From contig CAVSSP010000001.1 in NCBI GenBank assembly GCA_963730685.1, forward strand, positions 868,001-932,000: a DNA stretch of 64,000 bases, given 5' to 3'. Below the pieces are notes generated by a model. It was not told the origin of the DNA. It saw nothing but the letters and a program-made list of their open reading frames with translations, and did not search any database. The DNA comes from Bog-756 sp963730685 (GTDB lineage: Bacteria; Actinomycetota; Acidimicrobiia; Acidimicrobiales; RAAP-2). The translations under genes and the position numbers were made by a program. Positions 34,230 to 44,375 of the stretch are shown here, in pieces. Within the stretch, counting starts at the first letter, position 1. Every line of letters starts with the position of its first letter.

Positions 34230-35048
34230 ATGGAACTGGGTAGCCACCTCCTCACCACCCCGCTGCTGGGGATCGACATCTCGCCGGGCGTCCATCCTCA
34301 GTTCAAGCTCTTCGGGCTCACCTTCGACTCCGACATCATCTGGGCCACCGTCATCGCCGCCGTCATCGTCATCACCATGGGCCTGGTCCTCCGCAGCAAG
34401 GCCACCAGCGGTGTCCCCGGCAAGTTCCAGCTGGCCTGGGAGCTGATCGTCGGGGCCGTGCAAAAGCAGGTGGACGACACCATCGGCCCGAGAGGCGCCA
34501 AGGTGGTGCCGCTGGCCCTGACGCTGTTCGTCTTCATATTCACCTGCAACCTGTTCGAGGTGCTCAGCATCGGATCCAAGTTCGATTGGCTGCCCGCGCC
34601 GACCAGCGACATCAACCTGCCGCTGGCCATGGCCCTCACCGTCATCGTGCTGGTCCACCGGGCCGCCATCAAGAACCGGGGGGTAGGCGGGTACTTCAAG
34701 CACTACTTCACCCGTCCGTTCTCGCCCAAGCTGTTCCCCGTCAACCTGTTCATGAACGGGGTGGAGGAGCTGGTCAAGCCCATCACGCTCACCCTCCGTC
34801 TGTTCGGCAACCTGTTCGCCGGCGGCCTCATGCTCTCCCTGCTGGCGTCCCTGGTCATCTGGAAGCTCGGCCCCGCCCCCATCGGCGCCATCCTGTCGGT
34901 GCCCTTCACCGTGGTGTGGAAGCTCTTCGACATGCTGATCGGCGCCATCCAGGCCTTCATCTTCGCCCTCTTGACCATCCTCTACTTCGACACCGCCATG
35001 GCCCCCGACGAGGAGCACGCCAAGACCGGTGACTACATCGATGCCTGA
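34230..35048 (+). CDS. atpB: ATP synthase F0 subunit a
   Basis: A 272-residue membrane subunit that forms the proton half-channels. The essential Arg is Arg190 in PITLTLRLFGNLFAGGLML. PTSDINLPLAMAL and the final helix FIFALLTILYFDTAM are also typical. The ATG at 34230 was chosen because it gives the expected N terminus and follows the atpI stop by 5 bp. A longer in-frame reading from 33702 overlaps atpI and is a shadow. Confidence 0.95.
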   Translation: MELGSHLLTTPLLGIDISPGVHPQFKLFGLTFDSDIIWATVIAAVIVITMGLVLRSKATSGVPGKFQLAWELIVGAVQKQVDDTIGPRGAKVVPLALTLFVFIFTCNLFEVLSIGSKFDWLPAPTSDINLPLAMALTVIVLVHRAAIKNRGVGGYFKHYFTRPFSPKLFPVNLFMNGVEELVKPITLTLRLFGNLFAGGLMLSLLASLVIWKLGPAPIGAILSVPFTVVWKLFDMLIGAIQAFIFALLTILYFDTAMAPDEEHAKTGDYIDA

Positions 35049-35111
35049 TGCGATGCAGCGGCGAACGCCGCGACAACGATCTCGACAACCCCACACTAAG
35101 GAGAAGGAATA

Positions 35112-35375
35112 ATGGCAGCAGACGCATCATTGGACAGCGCGATCAAGATCGCCGGTGCCATGATCGGCGCCGGACTGGCCTTGGGCGGAGGCGCCGTGGG
35201 CGCCTCCATCGGTGACGGACTCGCCGGCAGCCAGACCATCGCCGGCATCGCCCGGCAGCCCGAGGCCCAGGGTCGCCTGACCACCATCATGTTCCTCACC
35301 GTCGGCCTGTGCGAGGCCGCCTACTTCATCAACCTGGTCTTCGCCGCCCTCTTCGTCTTCTCCCTGGGCAAGTAG
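35112..35375 (+). CDS. atpE: ATP synthase F0 subunit c
   Basis: An 87-residue hairpin protein of the rotor ring. Two helices are joined by the polar loop ARQPEAQGR. The proton-binding carboxylate is Glu68 in LTVGLCEAAYFIN. Gly-rich packing (GAGLALGGGAVGASIG) in helix 1 is as expected. A strong ribosome binding site (AAGGAG) precedes the ATG, in line with the high copy number of subunit c. Confidence 0.96.
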   Translation: MAADASLDSAIKIAGAMIGAGLALGGGAVGASIGDGLAGSQTIAGIARQPEAQGRLTTIMFLTVGLCEAAYFINLVFAALFVFSLGK

Positions 35376-35470
35376 GACCGCGGTGGCGCCGGCCGGCCGA
35401 CCCCGGGAGGACGCACCCGCCACCGGGTGCCGTCGCGGCGGTGCCGGCACCCCTACCCGACTGAACAAGG

Positions 35471-36034
35471 ATGACCAACGTGACGTTTGCCACCAGTAAC
35501 TTCCTCGTCCCCAACGGGACCTTCATCGTCGTACTCCTGGCCTTCCTCGTCGTGGTGTGGGTCATCGGCAAGAAGGTCCTCCCCGTTCTCAACGAGCGGC
35601 TGGCCGAGCGCCAGGACCAGATCCGCGGTGAGCTCGAGGCCGCCGACAAGGCCAAGGCCGATGCCGAAGAGGCCGACACCGAGCGGCGGGCCGCCCTGGA
35701 GGAGGCCCGGGCCCAGGCTCGCGAGATCGTGTCGCGGGCCGAGTCGACGGCGGCACAGAAGGAGCTCGCGGCCGAGGCCGATGCCCAGGCCATCCGGGAC
35801 CGCATGATCCGCGACGCCGAGGCCGAGGTGGCCGTGGCCCGGCGGGCGGCGGTGGAAGAAGTCACCGCCCGGGTCGGCGAGATCGTCCTGGCCGCCGCCG
35901 AGCGGGTCATCGGTCGTGAGATCCAGGCCGCCGACCACCAGGACCTGATCGACGAGGCCATCGCCGCCGTGCGGGGCGAGACGCCCGACGCCACCGCCGG
36001 CGCGGCCGGTGCCTCCTCTGGGGGTAGTCGGTGA
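35471..36034 (+). CDS. atpF: ATP synthase F0 subunit b
   Basis: A 187-residue peripheral stalk subunit: one N-terminal membrane helix (about 17-33, IVVLLAFLVVVWVIGKKVL), then a long charged coiled coil rich in Glu, Ala and Arg to about residue 165, and a Gly/Ala/Ser tail. The stop overlaps the GTG of atpH (GTGA). It is separate from the delta subunit, unlike the b-delta fusion of mycobacteria. Confidence 0.95.
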   Translation: MTNVTFATSNFLVPNGTFIVVLLAFLVVVWVIGKKVLPVLNERLAERQDQIRGELEAADKAKADAEEADTERRAALEEARAQAREIVSRAESTAAQKELAAEADAQAIRDRMIRDAEAEVAVARRAAVEEVTARVGEIVLAAAERVIGREIQAADHQDLIDEAIAAVRGETPDATAGAAGASSGGSR

Positions 36035-36993
36035 ACCCAGCCCTTCAGGGCTACTTGGTGGCCATGGAGGAGTCGCTGGCCGCGGACGGTGGCCACGGCG
36101 CGCTGGGCGACGCCGCCACCGAGTTGGCCTCGGTGGCGGCCCTGGTCGACGGCAGCAACGAGCTCACGTTGGCCCTCAACGACGGGTCGGTGCCGGTGGC
36201 CTCACGGCGCGCCGTCCTCGACCACCTGCTCGAGGGCAAGGTCCGCCCCGAGGTCAGGAGCCTGGTGCACCAGGCCGTCACCGTGGTGCCGGCGTCCGAG
36301 CTGACCGCCTCGTTCCACTGGCTGGCGTCGCAGATGAGGCTGGCCGCCGACCGCGGCCCGGCCTCCGCCGCCGAGCCGTTCGACGAGGAGGTCCTCGGGC
36401 GGATGGGCTCCCGCAACCGGGTGTCCGGCTATGCCGCCGCCGTGTTCGAGACGGTGACCGTCCCCGAGCTCGAGGAGATCGAGGACCAGCTCTTCCGGTT
36501 CGCCCGCACCGTCGAGGCCAGCCGGCAGCTCCGCCACGCCCTCGGTGACCGTGACCTGCCCGTGGCGGTCCGTCAGAGCGTCATCGCCCAGCTCCTCGGC
36601 GACAAGGTGCTGGCGGCCACCGCCCGCCTGGCTGCCTACGCCGTCCGGGGGGGTCGGGCCCGTGACATCGTGGCCACCCTCGACGCCCTGGTCGAGGACG
36701 CCGCCCGGGCCCGGGGATGGCGGGTGGCCCGGGTGCGGGCCGCCGATGCGGTCGACGACGCCCAGCGTGGGAGGCTGGAGGAGGCCCTGACCCGGCTGGC
36801 CGGCAACCCGGTCGACCTCCAGGTCACCCTCGACCCCCGGCTGATCGGGGGCGTGGTGGTCCAGGTGGGTGACCTGCGGGTGGACAGCAGCACCCGTCAC
36901 CGGATCGACGAATTGAGAGAGCACCTCCACGCATCGGAGGAGGCCTACCGAATTCCAGGCAGTCCAACACGAAGGGAACCAACCGATGGCTGA
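36031..36993 (+). CDS. atpH: ATP synthase F1 subunit delta, with doubled N-terminal domain
   Basis: A 320-residue stalk protein, much longer than the about 180 residues of most bacteria. The N-terminal OSCP-like helical domain occurs twice. Compare ELTLALNDGSVPVASRRAVL then LLEGKV (about 45-72) with QLRHALGDRDLPVAVRQSVI then AQLLGDKV (about 170-195). The usual C-terminal domain follows, ending in the family motif DPRLIGGVVVQVGDLRVDSS. Long delta subunits of this sort are known in actinobacteria such as Streptomyces. GTG start overlapping atpF; its end overlaps atpA by 8 bp. Confidence 0.92.
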   Translation: MNPALQGYLVAMEESLAADGGHGALGDAATELASVAALVDGSNELTLALNDGSVPVASRRAVLDHLLEGKVRPEVRSLVHQAVTVVPASELTASFHWLASQMRLAADRGPASAAEPFDEEVLGRMGSRNRVSGYAAAVFETVTVPELEEIEDQLFRFARTVEASRQLRHALGDRDLPVAVRQSVIAQLLGDKVLAATARLAAYAVRGGRARDIVATLDALVEDAARARGWRVARVRAADAVDDAQRGRLEEALTRLAGNPVDLQVTLDPRLIGGVVVQVGDLRVDSSTRHRIDELREHLHASEEAYRIPGSPTRREPTDG

Positions 36994-38509
36994 GTTGACC
37001 ATCAACGCCGACGAGATCACCGCCGCCCTCAAGCAGTATGTGGACGACTACACCCCCGAGGTCGGCACGGAGCAGGTCGGCCGCATCGTCGAGGTGGGCG
37101 ACGGCATCGCCCGGGTGACCGGTCTGCCCGGGGCGGCGGTCAACGAGATCCTCGAGTTCGAGGACGGTACCGAGGGACTGGCGCTCAACCTCGACGAGGA
37201 CACCATCGGCACCGTCATCCTGGGCGACGACACCGGCCTCGAGGAGGAGCAGCTGGTCAAGGCGACCGGCCGCATCCTCTCGGTCCGGGTGGGCGACGCC
37301 CTCCTCGGCCGGGTGGTCAACGCCCTCGGGGAGCCCGTCGACGGCAAGGGCCCGATCGCCACGGACGCCACCCGCCGCCTCGAGGTGCAGGCGCCCGGCA
37401 TCGTGCGCCGGCAGCCCGTGTCGGAGCCGTTGCAGACCGGCATCAAGGCCATCGATGCCATGACCCCCATCGGCCGGGGCCAGCGCGAGCTCATCATCGG
37501 CGACCGCAAGACCGGCAAGACCACGGTGGCCGTGGACACCATCCTCAATCAGAAGGGGCTGGGGGTGAAGTGCATCTACGTGGCCATCGGCCAGAAGGAG
37601 TCGTCGGTGGCCCAGACCGTGGCCACCCTCGAGCGCTACGGCGCGCTCGAGTACACCGTGGTGGTGCTGGCCGGTGCGGCCGACCCGGCCCCGTTCAAGT
37701 ACCTCGCCCCCTACGCCGGGTGTGCCATGGGCCAGCACTGGATGGACAACGGCGAGCACGCACTCATCGTCTACGACGACCTGTCCAAGCAGGCCGAGGC
37801 ATACCGCCAGATGTCGCTGCTGCTGCGCCGGCCACCGGGGCGCGAGGCCTACCCCGGCGACGTCTTCTACCTCCACAGCCGCCTGCTCGAGCGGGCGGCC
37901 AAGCTGTCCGACGCCGAGGGCGGCGGGTCGCTGACGGCCCTGCCCATCATCGAGACCAAGGCCGGCGACGTCTCCGCCTACATCCCGACCAACGTGATCT
38001 CGATCACCGACGGCCAGGTGTTCTTGGAGAGCGAGCTCTTCTACGCCGGCGTCCGTCCCGCCATCAACGTCGGCATCTCGGTCAGCCGGGTCGGGAGTGC
38101 CGCCCAGGTCAAGGCCATGAAGGCCGTGTCGGGGACCCTCAAGCTGGACCTGGCCCAGTTCCGTGAGCTCGAGGCCTTCGCCACCTTCGGCTCCGAGCTC
38201 GACAAGGTGTCCCAGGCCCAGCTGGACCGCGGCTACCGGCTCACCGAGCTGCTCAAGCAGGGCCTCAACGCCCCGGTCCCGGTCGAGGAGCAGGTGCTGG
38301 TGATCTTCGCCGGGTCCGAAGGGTACGTCGACGCCGTCCCGGTGTCCGAGGTGCAGCGGTACGAGAGCGAGGTCCGCAGCTACTTCCGGGCCCACCACGC
38401 CGACATCCTCGACGGCATCCGCGATACCGGCAAGCTCCCCGAGGGCGACAAGCTCGAATCCGCGCTCCGCTCGTTCACCGACTCCTTCGACACCGGCAAG
38501 GTCGTCTGA
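36986..38509 (+). CDS. atpA: ATP synthase F1 subunit alpha
   Basis: A 507-residue non-catalytic hexamer subunit. The P loop is GDRKTGKTT from Gly172. The PAINVGISVSRVGSAAQ motif and the C-terminal helical domain are standard. The ATG lies within the last codons of atpH, giving an 8-bp overlap. Length and sequence are typical throughout. Confidence 0.97.
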   Translation: MAELTINADEITAALKQYVDDYTPEVGTEQVGRIVEVGDGIARVTGLPGAAVNEILEFEDGTEGLALNLDEDTIGTVILGDDTGLEEEQLVKATGRILSVRVGDALLGRVVNALGEPVDGKGPIATDATRRLEVQAPGIVRRQPVSEPLQTGIKAIDAMTPIGRGQRELIIGDRKTGKTTVAVDTILNQKGLGVKCIYVAIGQKESSVAQTVATLERYGALEYTVVVLAGAADPAPFKYLAPYAGCAMGQHWMDNGEHALIVYDDLSKQAEAYRQMSLLLRRPPGREAYPGDVFYLHSRLLERAAKLSDAEGGGSLTALPIIETKAGDVSAYIPTNVISITDGQVFLESELFYAGVRPAINVGISVSRVGSAAQVKAMKAVSGTLKLDLAQFRELEAFATFGSELDKVSQAQLDRGYRLTELLKQGLNAPVPVEEQVLVIFAGSEGYVDAVPVSEVQRYESEVRSYFRAHHADILDGIRDTGKLPEGDKLESALRSFTDSFDTGKVV

Positions 38510-38512
38510 GCC

Positions 38513-39520
38513 ATGGCAGGCGGTCAAGAACGAATCCTTCGTCGTCGGATCAAGAGCATCCAGTCGACCAAGAAGATCACCAAGGCCATGGAGCTCATCG
38601 CCGCGTCCCAGATCGTGCGGGCCCAGGGTCGGATCGCCGCGGCCCGGCCCTACCAGGCCGGCATGGCCCGCATCGTGCTGGAGACGGCACTGGGCGATCC
38701 GAACGCCGCCGGTCGGCTGCTCGGCACGCCGGAGGAGGTCAACAACGTCGCCGTCTTGTCGGTGGTGTCGGACCGAGGGCTCTGCGGTGGCTACAACACC
38801 ATGGTGTTCCGGGCCACCGAGCGCCTGTTGGCCCAGCACGGCGCGTCCGGCACCGGCTGGCGGCTGTTCACGGTGGGCAAGAAGGCCCAGAGCTACTTCC
38901 GCTACCGCGACCAGCCGGTGGAGCGGTCGTTCATCGGTATGAGCGAGCGACCCGACTTCGCCAACGCCCGCGACGTGGCCGCCGCCGTCCTCACCCCGTT
39001 CGTCGACGGTGAGGTGGACCAGGTGGTGGTGGTGTCGACCCGGTTCGTGTCCGCCGGCTCGCAGAAGGTCGAGGTGCGCCAGCTCCTGCCGCTGATCGAT
39101 CCCCGGGGCACCGGGGACACCGGTGCCGACGAAGGCGCCGCCGCCGGCGGACCCGCCGCCGCATCGGGTGCCACCGGAGCAGGAGTCACCCAGGACGGCG
39201 CCGAGGGCCCCAAGGGCTATACCGAGTTCGAGCCCGACGCCGCCATCCTGTTGGAGACGCTCGCCACCCGGGCGGCGGAGACGGAGATCTTCGGCGCCCT
39301 GCTCGAGGCGGCCGCCTCCGAGGTGACCGCCCGCCAGCGGGCCATGGCCGCCGCCACCGAAAACGCCGGCGAACTGATCAAGAAGTACTCCAGGATCATG
39401 AACCGGGCCCGCCAGGACACCATCACCACCGAGATCATGGAGATCGTCGGCGGCGCCGAGGCGCTGCGGGCCGGCACGGACGACGACGGGGCCGGTCTGA
39501 TCATCGAGACCAGGGTCTGA
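38513..39520 (+). CDS. atpG: ATP synthase F1 subunit gamma
   Basis: A 335-residue central rotor shaft subunit. The N-terminal helix RRIKSIQSTKKITKAMELIA and the C-terminal helix ENAGELIKKYSRIMNRARQD are the coiled-coil parts that turn inside the hexamer. SVVSDRGLCGGYN is conserved. At about 202-240 there is a Gly/Ala-rich insertion (GTGDTGADEGAAAGGPAAAS and onward) that makes it some 40 residues longer than usual. Its stop is 3 bp before a possible small ORF leading to atpD. Confidence 0.95.
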   Translation: MAGGQERILRRRIKSIQSTKKITKAMELIAASQIVRAQGRIAAARPYQAGMARIVLETALGDPNAAGRLLGTPEEVNNVAVLSVVSDRGLCGGYNTMVFRATERLLAQHGASGTGWRLFTVGKKAQSYFRYRDQPVERSFIGMSERPDFANARDVAAAVLTPFVDGEVDQVVVVSTRFVSAGSQKVEVRQLLPLIDPRGTGDTGADEGAAAGGPAAASGATGAGVTQDGAEGPKGYTEFEPDAAILLETLATRAAETEIFGALLEAAASEVTARQRAMAAATENAGELIKKYSRIMNRARQDTITTEIMEIVGGAEALRAGTDDDGAGLIIETRV

Positions 39521-39523
39521 GCG

Positions 39524-39679
39524 ATGCGCGACGCCCCTTCGACCCGCTCGACCCCTTCGACCCGCTCGACCCCGCCTGGCGCCCACGCCGGCGGCCTGAT
39601 CCGCCACCACGACCATCCGGCCACCCCGGCCACCCCTCTCGCCCCCAGTGACCGAACGAAGGAACCGACTCGACCATGA
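39524..39679 (+). CDS. possible 51-residue bridging ORF between atpG and atpD
   Basis: An ATG 3 bp after the atpG stop opens a 51-residue frame ending in an ATGA overlap with atpD. It includes an 18-bp direct repeat (39534-39569, unit CCCCTTCGACCCGCTCGA) giving TRSTPS repeats, and is rich in Pro, Thr, His and Arg. It could couple atpD to atpG translation. No homologue is known to me, and atpG-atpD gaps in other genomes are usually empty. Confidence 0.25.
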   Translation: MRDAPSTRSTPSTRSTPPGAHAGGLIRHHDHPATPATPLAPSDRTKEPTRP

Positions 39680-41121
39680 CGACCACCGCACCCCCGCCCA
39701 CCACGACCGACACCCTCCCCTCGGGACGGGTGGTGGCCATCGCCGGACCGGTCATCGACGTCGAGTTCCCGCCGCACTCCCTCCCCGAGATCAACGGGGC
39801 GGTCGAGGTCGACGTGACGCTCGAGGGCACCACCAGCATCATCGTGGCCGAGGTGGCCCAGCAGATCGGCGACGGACGGGTCCGCTGCATCTGCCTCAAG
39901 GCCACCGACGGTCTGACCAGGGGGGCCGAAGTGCGCAACCTCGGGCGCGGCCTGCAGGTGCCGGTGGGCGATGCCGTGCTCGGGCACGTCTTCAACGTGC
40001 TGGGCGAGCCGCTCGACACCGACTCGATCGGTGAGGCCGAGGACCACTGGGAGATCCACCGGAGCGCCCCGGACTTCGACACCCTGGAGCCCCGGGCCGT
40101 GATGTTCGAGACCGGCATCAAGGTGATCGACCTTCTCGAGCCCTACGTCCAGGGTGGCAAGATCGGCCTGTTCGGTGGGGCCGGCGTGGGCAAGACCGTG
40201 CTCATCCAGGAGATGATCAACCGGGTGGCCACCAACCACGGAGGTGTGTCGGTGTTCGCCGGGGTGGGGGAGCGCACCCGTGAGGGGACCGACCTGTGGA
40301 TCGAGATGCAGGAGTCGGGCGTCATCGAGAAGGCCGCCCTCGTCTACGGACAGATGGACGAGCCCCCCGGCGTCCGCCTGCGGGTGGCGCTGGCCGCCCT
40401 GACCATGGCCGAGTACTTCCGGGACGTGAAGAACCAGGACGTGCTCTTGTTCGTGGACAACATCTTCCGGTTCGTCCAGGCCGGGTCCGAGGTCTCCACC
40501 CTGCTGGGCCGGATGCCCTCGGCGGTGGGGTACCAGCCCACCCTGGCCGACGAGATGGGCCAGCTGCAGGAGCGGATCACCTCCACCCGGGGCCGGTCCA
40601 TCACCTCGCTGCAGGCGGTCTACGTGCCGGCCGACGACTACACCGACCCCGCGCCCTTCACCACCTTCACCCACCTCGACGCCACCACCGAGCTGTCCCG
40701 TGACATCGCCTCGCTGGGGATCTACCCGGCGGTCGACCCGCTGTCGTCCACCTCCAACATCCTCGCCCCCGAGATCGTTGGTGAGCGGCACTACAACGTG
40801 GCCCGTCGGGTGCAGGGCGTCCTGCAGCGCTACAAGGAGCTCCAGGACATCATCGCCATCCTCGGCCTCGACGAGCTGTCCGAGGAGGACCGGGTGACGG
40901 TGACACGGGCCCGGAAGATCCAGCGCTTCTTGTCCCAGCCGTTCAACGTGGGCGAGGTGTTCACCGGCCTGAAGGGCGTCACCGTCCCCGTCGAGGAGAC
41001 GGTCGAGTCCTTCGAGGCACTGGTCAACGGGGACCTCGACGAGGTGCCCGAGCAGGCCTTCCTCAACGTCGGCGGCGCCGAGGCGGCGCTGGCCAAGGCC
41101 CACTCCCTCGAGAACAACTGA
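39676..41121 (+). CDS. atpD: ATP synthase F1 subunit beta
   Basis: A 481-residue catalytic subunit. The P loop is GGAGVGKT from Gly167. GVGERTREGTDLW, the Walker B LLFVDNIFRFVQAGSE and ALLGRMPSAVGYQ-like sequence are as in all F-type enzymes. The N terminus has a short Thr/Pro-rich stretch before SGRVVAIAGPVIDVEF. The ATG overlaps the stop of the small bridging frame, and atpC follows 18 bp later. Confidence 0.97.
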   Translation: MTTTAPPPTTTDTLPSGRVVAIAGPVIDVEFPPHSLPEINGAVEVDVTLEGTTSIIVAEVAQQIGDGRVRCICLKATDGLTRGAEVRNLGRGLQVPVGDAVLGHVFNVLGEPLDTDSIGEAEDHWEIHRSAPDFDTLEPRAVMFETGIKVIDLLEPYVQGGKIGLFGGAGVGKTVLIQEMINRVATNHGGVSVFAGVGERTREGTDLWIEMQESGVIEKAALVYGQMDEPPGVRLRVALAALTMAEYFRDVKNQDVLLFVDNIFRFVQAGSEVSTLLGRMPSAVGYQPTLADEMGQLQERITSTRGRSITSLQAVYVPADDYTDPAPFTTFTHLDATTELSRDIASLGIYPAVDPLSSTSNILAPEIVGERHYNVARRVQGVLQRYKELQDIIAILGLDELSEEDRVTVTRARKIQRFLSQPFNVGEVFTGLKGVTVPVEETVESFEALVNGDLDEVPEQAFLNVGGAEAALAKAHSLENN

Positions 41122-41139
41122 AGCGGACGCCGCGCGACG

Positions 41140-41646
41140 ATGGCCGACGATCTGTTCATTGTGCAGCTGGTGACGCCCGAGCGTGTGCTTCTCGACGGGG
41201 TCGCCTCCGAGGTGATCCTGCGGACCGGTGAGGGCGACACCACGTTCCTGGCCGGGCACGCCCCACTGGTGGGAACCATCGAGCCCGGTGTCATCCGGGT
41301 GGTCGTCGACGGGGCGGAGGTCCGTGTGGCCGCCCACGGGGGCTTCGTCCAGGTGGAGAACCACGTGGATGCCGCCGAGGGGTCCGACGCGTCCATCGAG
41401 GACGGCACCCGGGTGACCCTGCTGGTGGGGGTGGCCGAGTTGGCCGAGGAGATCGACACCGGCCGGGCGCAGGTCGCCCTGGAGGCGGCCCAGACCCGGG
41501 TGTCCGAGCTGGGCGGGTCATCGAGCGGCGGCTCCGGCGACGACGATCGTCCCGACCCCGAACTGGTGGACGCCGAGGCCGCGGTGCTCCGTGCCGAGGT
41601 GCGCCTGGAGGCGGCCGACGCCACCGCCTCGACTCCCGCCGCCTGA
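41140..41646 (+). CDS. atpC: ATP synthase F1 subunit epsilon
   Basis: A 168-residue protein. The N-terminal beta sandwich (about 1-90) shows FIVQLVTPERVLLDG and FLAGHAPLVGTIEPGV. The C-terminal helical part is extended by an acidic, Ser/Gly-rich loop (about 125-145, GGSSSGGSGDDDRPDPE) compared with the usual 130 residues. It closes the atp operon and converges with glpX. Confidence 0.92.
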   Translation: MADDLFIVQLVTPERVLLDGVASEVILRTGEGDTTFLAGHAPLVGTIEPGVIRVVVDGAEVRVAAHGGFVQVENHVDAAEGSDASIEDGTRVTLLVGVAELAEEIDTGRAQVALEAAQTRVSELGGSSSGGSGDDDRPDPELVDAEAAVLRAEVRLEAADATASTPAA

Positions 41647-41698
41647 ACTCCGAGGACCTCAGGGGCGTTCGTCGCACGCACCGGCACTCGGGCCCGAC

Positions 41699-41736
41699 CC
41701 GTGCCCGGCCGGCCGATGCAATGGCCCGGCCGGTGC
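41699..41736. terminator. possible hairpin between atpC and glpX
   Basis: GCCCGGCCGGCC and GGCCCGGCCGG flank GATGCAAT in the 90-bp gap between convergent genes. The stem is imperfect and lacks a U-tract, so it is only a plausible end for the atp and glpX transcripts. Confidence 0.3.
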
Positions 41737-42747
41737 TCAGTCCGCCGAGCTGCCGTCGAACTCGATGGCGCTGTACTCGGCCAGCTTGTGGAGGGGATGG
41801 CGGGCATCGATGAGGCGGACCGTGCCCGATTTCGAGCGCATCACCAGCGACTGGGTGGTAGCCCCCCACTCGTCGTAGCGCACCCCGTGGAGCAGCTCCC
41901 CGTCGGTGATGCCGGTGGCGGCGAAGAAGCAGTTGTCGCCGCGTACCAGGTCGTCGGTGGTGAGCACGGCGTCGAGGTCGTACCCGGCCTCGACGGCCGC
42001 CCGGCGCTCGTCGGCGTCGCGGGGCCACAACTTGCCCTGCATCTCCCCGCCCATCGACTTGAGCGCGGCTGCGGCGATCACCCCTTCGGGGGTGCCGCCG
42101 ATGCCCACCAGTACGTCCACGCCGGTGTCCGGCCATGACGTGGCGATGGCCCCGGCGACGTCGCCGTCGGTGATCAGCCGGATCCGTGCGCCGGTGGCCC
42201 GGACCGAGGCGATGAGCTCGGCGTGCCGGGGCCGGTCGAGGATGGCGACGGCCAACTCGCGCACCGAGGTCCCCTTGGCCTTGGCCACCGCCTGGAGGTT
42301 GTCCTCGATGGGCCGGGTGATGTCGATGGTCCCGACGGCCCGAGGTCCCACCGCCAGCTTCTCCATGTAGACGCAGGGGCCGGGGTCGAACATGGTCCCC
42401 TGCTCGGACACGGCGATGACGGCCAGCGCACCGCCCCGGCCGAGGGCGGTCGGGGTGGTCCCGTCGATGGGGTCGACGGCGATGTCCGCCTTGGGGGGGC
42501 TGCCGTCGCCGATGCGCTCGCCGTTGTAGAGCATGGGGGCGTTGTCCTTCTCGCCCTCGCCGATGACGACGACCCCGTCCATGGCGATGCTCGAGAGCAC
42601 CAGGCGCATGGCGGTGACGGCCGCCCCGTCCGCACCTTCCTTGTCGCCCCGTCCCATCCAGCGTGAGGCGGCCATGGCGGCCGCCTCGGTGACCCGGACG
42701 AGCTCCATGGCCAGGTTGCGATCGGGTGCCTGTGGTGTGTTGGTCAC
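41737..42747 (-). CDS. glpX: fructose-1,6-bisphosphatase class II
   Basis: A 336-residue GlpX-type phosphatase of gluconeogenesis, hydrolysing fructose 1,6-bisphosphate. Seen: MDGVVVIGEGEKDNAPML, the metal-binding VDPIDGTTPTALGRGG, and GIGGTPEGVIAAAALK. In mycobacteria GlpX is the main gluconeogenic bisphosphatase. It is transcribed against the atp operon and divergently from murA. Confidence 0.95.
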   Translation of the reverse strand: MTNTPQAPDRNLAMELVRVTEAAAMAASRWMGRGDKEGADGAAVTAMRLVLSSIAMDGVVVIGEGEKDNAPMLYNGERIGDGSPPKADIAVDPIDGTTPTALGRGGALAVIAVSEQGTMFDPGPCVYMEKLAVGPRAVGTIDITRPIEDNLQAVAKAKGTSVRELAVAILDRPRHAELIASVRATGARIRLITDGDVAGAIATSWPDTGVDVLVGIGGTPEGVIAAAALKSMGGEMQGKLWPRDADERRAAVEAGYDLDAVLTTDDLVRGDNCFFAATGITDGELLHGVRYDEWGATTQSLVMRSKSGTVRLIDARHPLHKLAEYSAIEFDGSSAD

Positions 42748-42931
42748 GGATCACGACGATAGTGGCTGGCGGGGAGTCGAATCGCGGTGACCGTGACCGG
42801 GAGCTGCTGCCCCCCACCCGGACGACGGGGCCCCGCTGCCCGGCAACCGGAACGGACCCCGCACGTGGCCGGGGGTCCCCCCACGGCCACCATCGACGGG
42901 TCCCCCCGCCGGCCCGGGCCATACTTGAGGT

Positions 42932-44212
<1,281 letters not shown>

Positions 44213-44246
44213 CGTCCAGGCCCCGCACGTATACGCTCTCCACCTC

Positions 44247-44375
44247 ATGCCCGCCCCCGTGACCGCCGCCCCTGTGCCCGCCCCCGTGACCGCCGCCCCC
44301 ACGACCGCTATCACCTCCTCGGCCTCCTCGGCCTCCTCGGCCTCCTCGGCCTCCTCGTGCCCGTCGCCGCCATGA
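44247..44375 (+). CDS. possible 42-residue repetitive ORF upstream of meaB
   Basis: An ATG at 44247 opens a frame made of a duplicated 27-bp unit (PAPVTAAP repeats) and about five 9-bp units (CCTCCTCGG, 44314-44357, giving SSA repeats), ending in an ATGA overlap with meaB. The DNA is simple-sequence, so the open frame may be incidental. It fits the pattern of repetitive bridging ORFs seen elsewhere in the window. Confidence 0.2.
   Translation: MPAPVTAAPVPAPVTAAPTTAITSSASSASSASSASSCPSPP

Noticed and set aside
31617..35096. A 1159-residue minus-strand open frame opposite wecA and the atp genes
   Set aside because: It is antisense to well-identified genes and has the Gly/His/Gln/Arg composition typical of shadow frames in GC-rich DNA.
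42760..42790. A GAGTCGAAT string as a possible tRNA T-loop
   Set aside because: No cloverleaf stems can be built around it.
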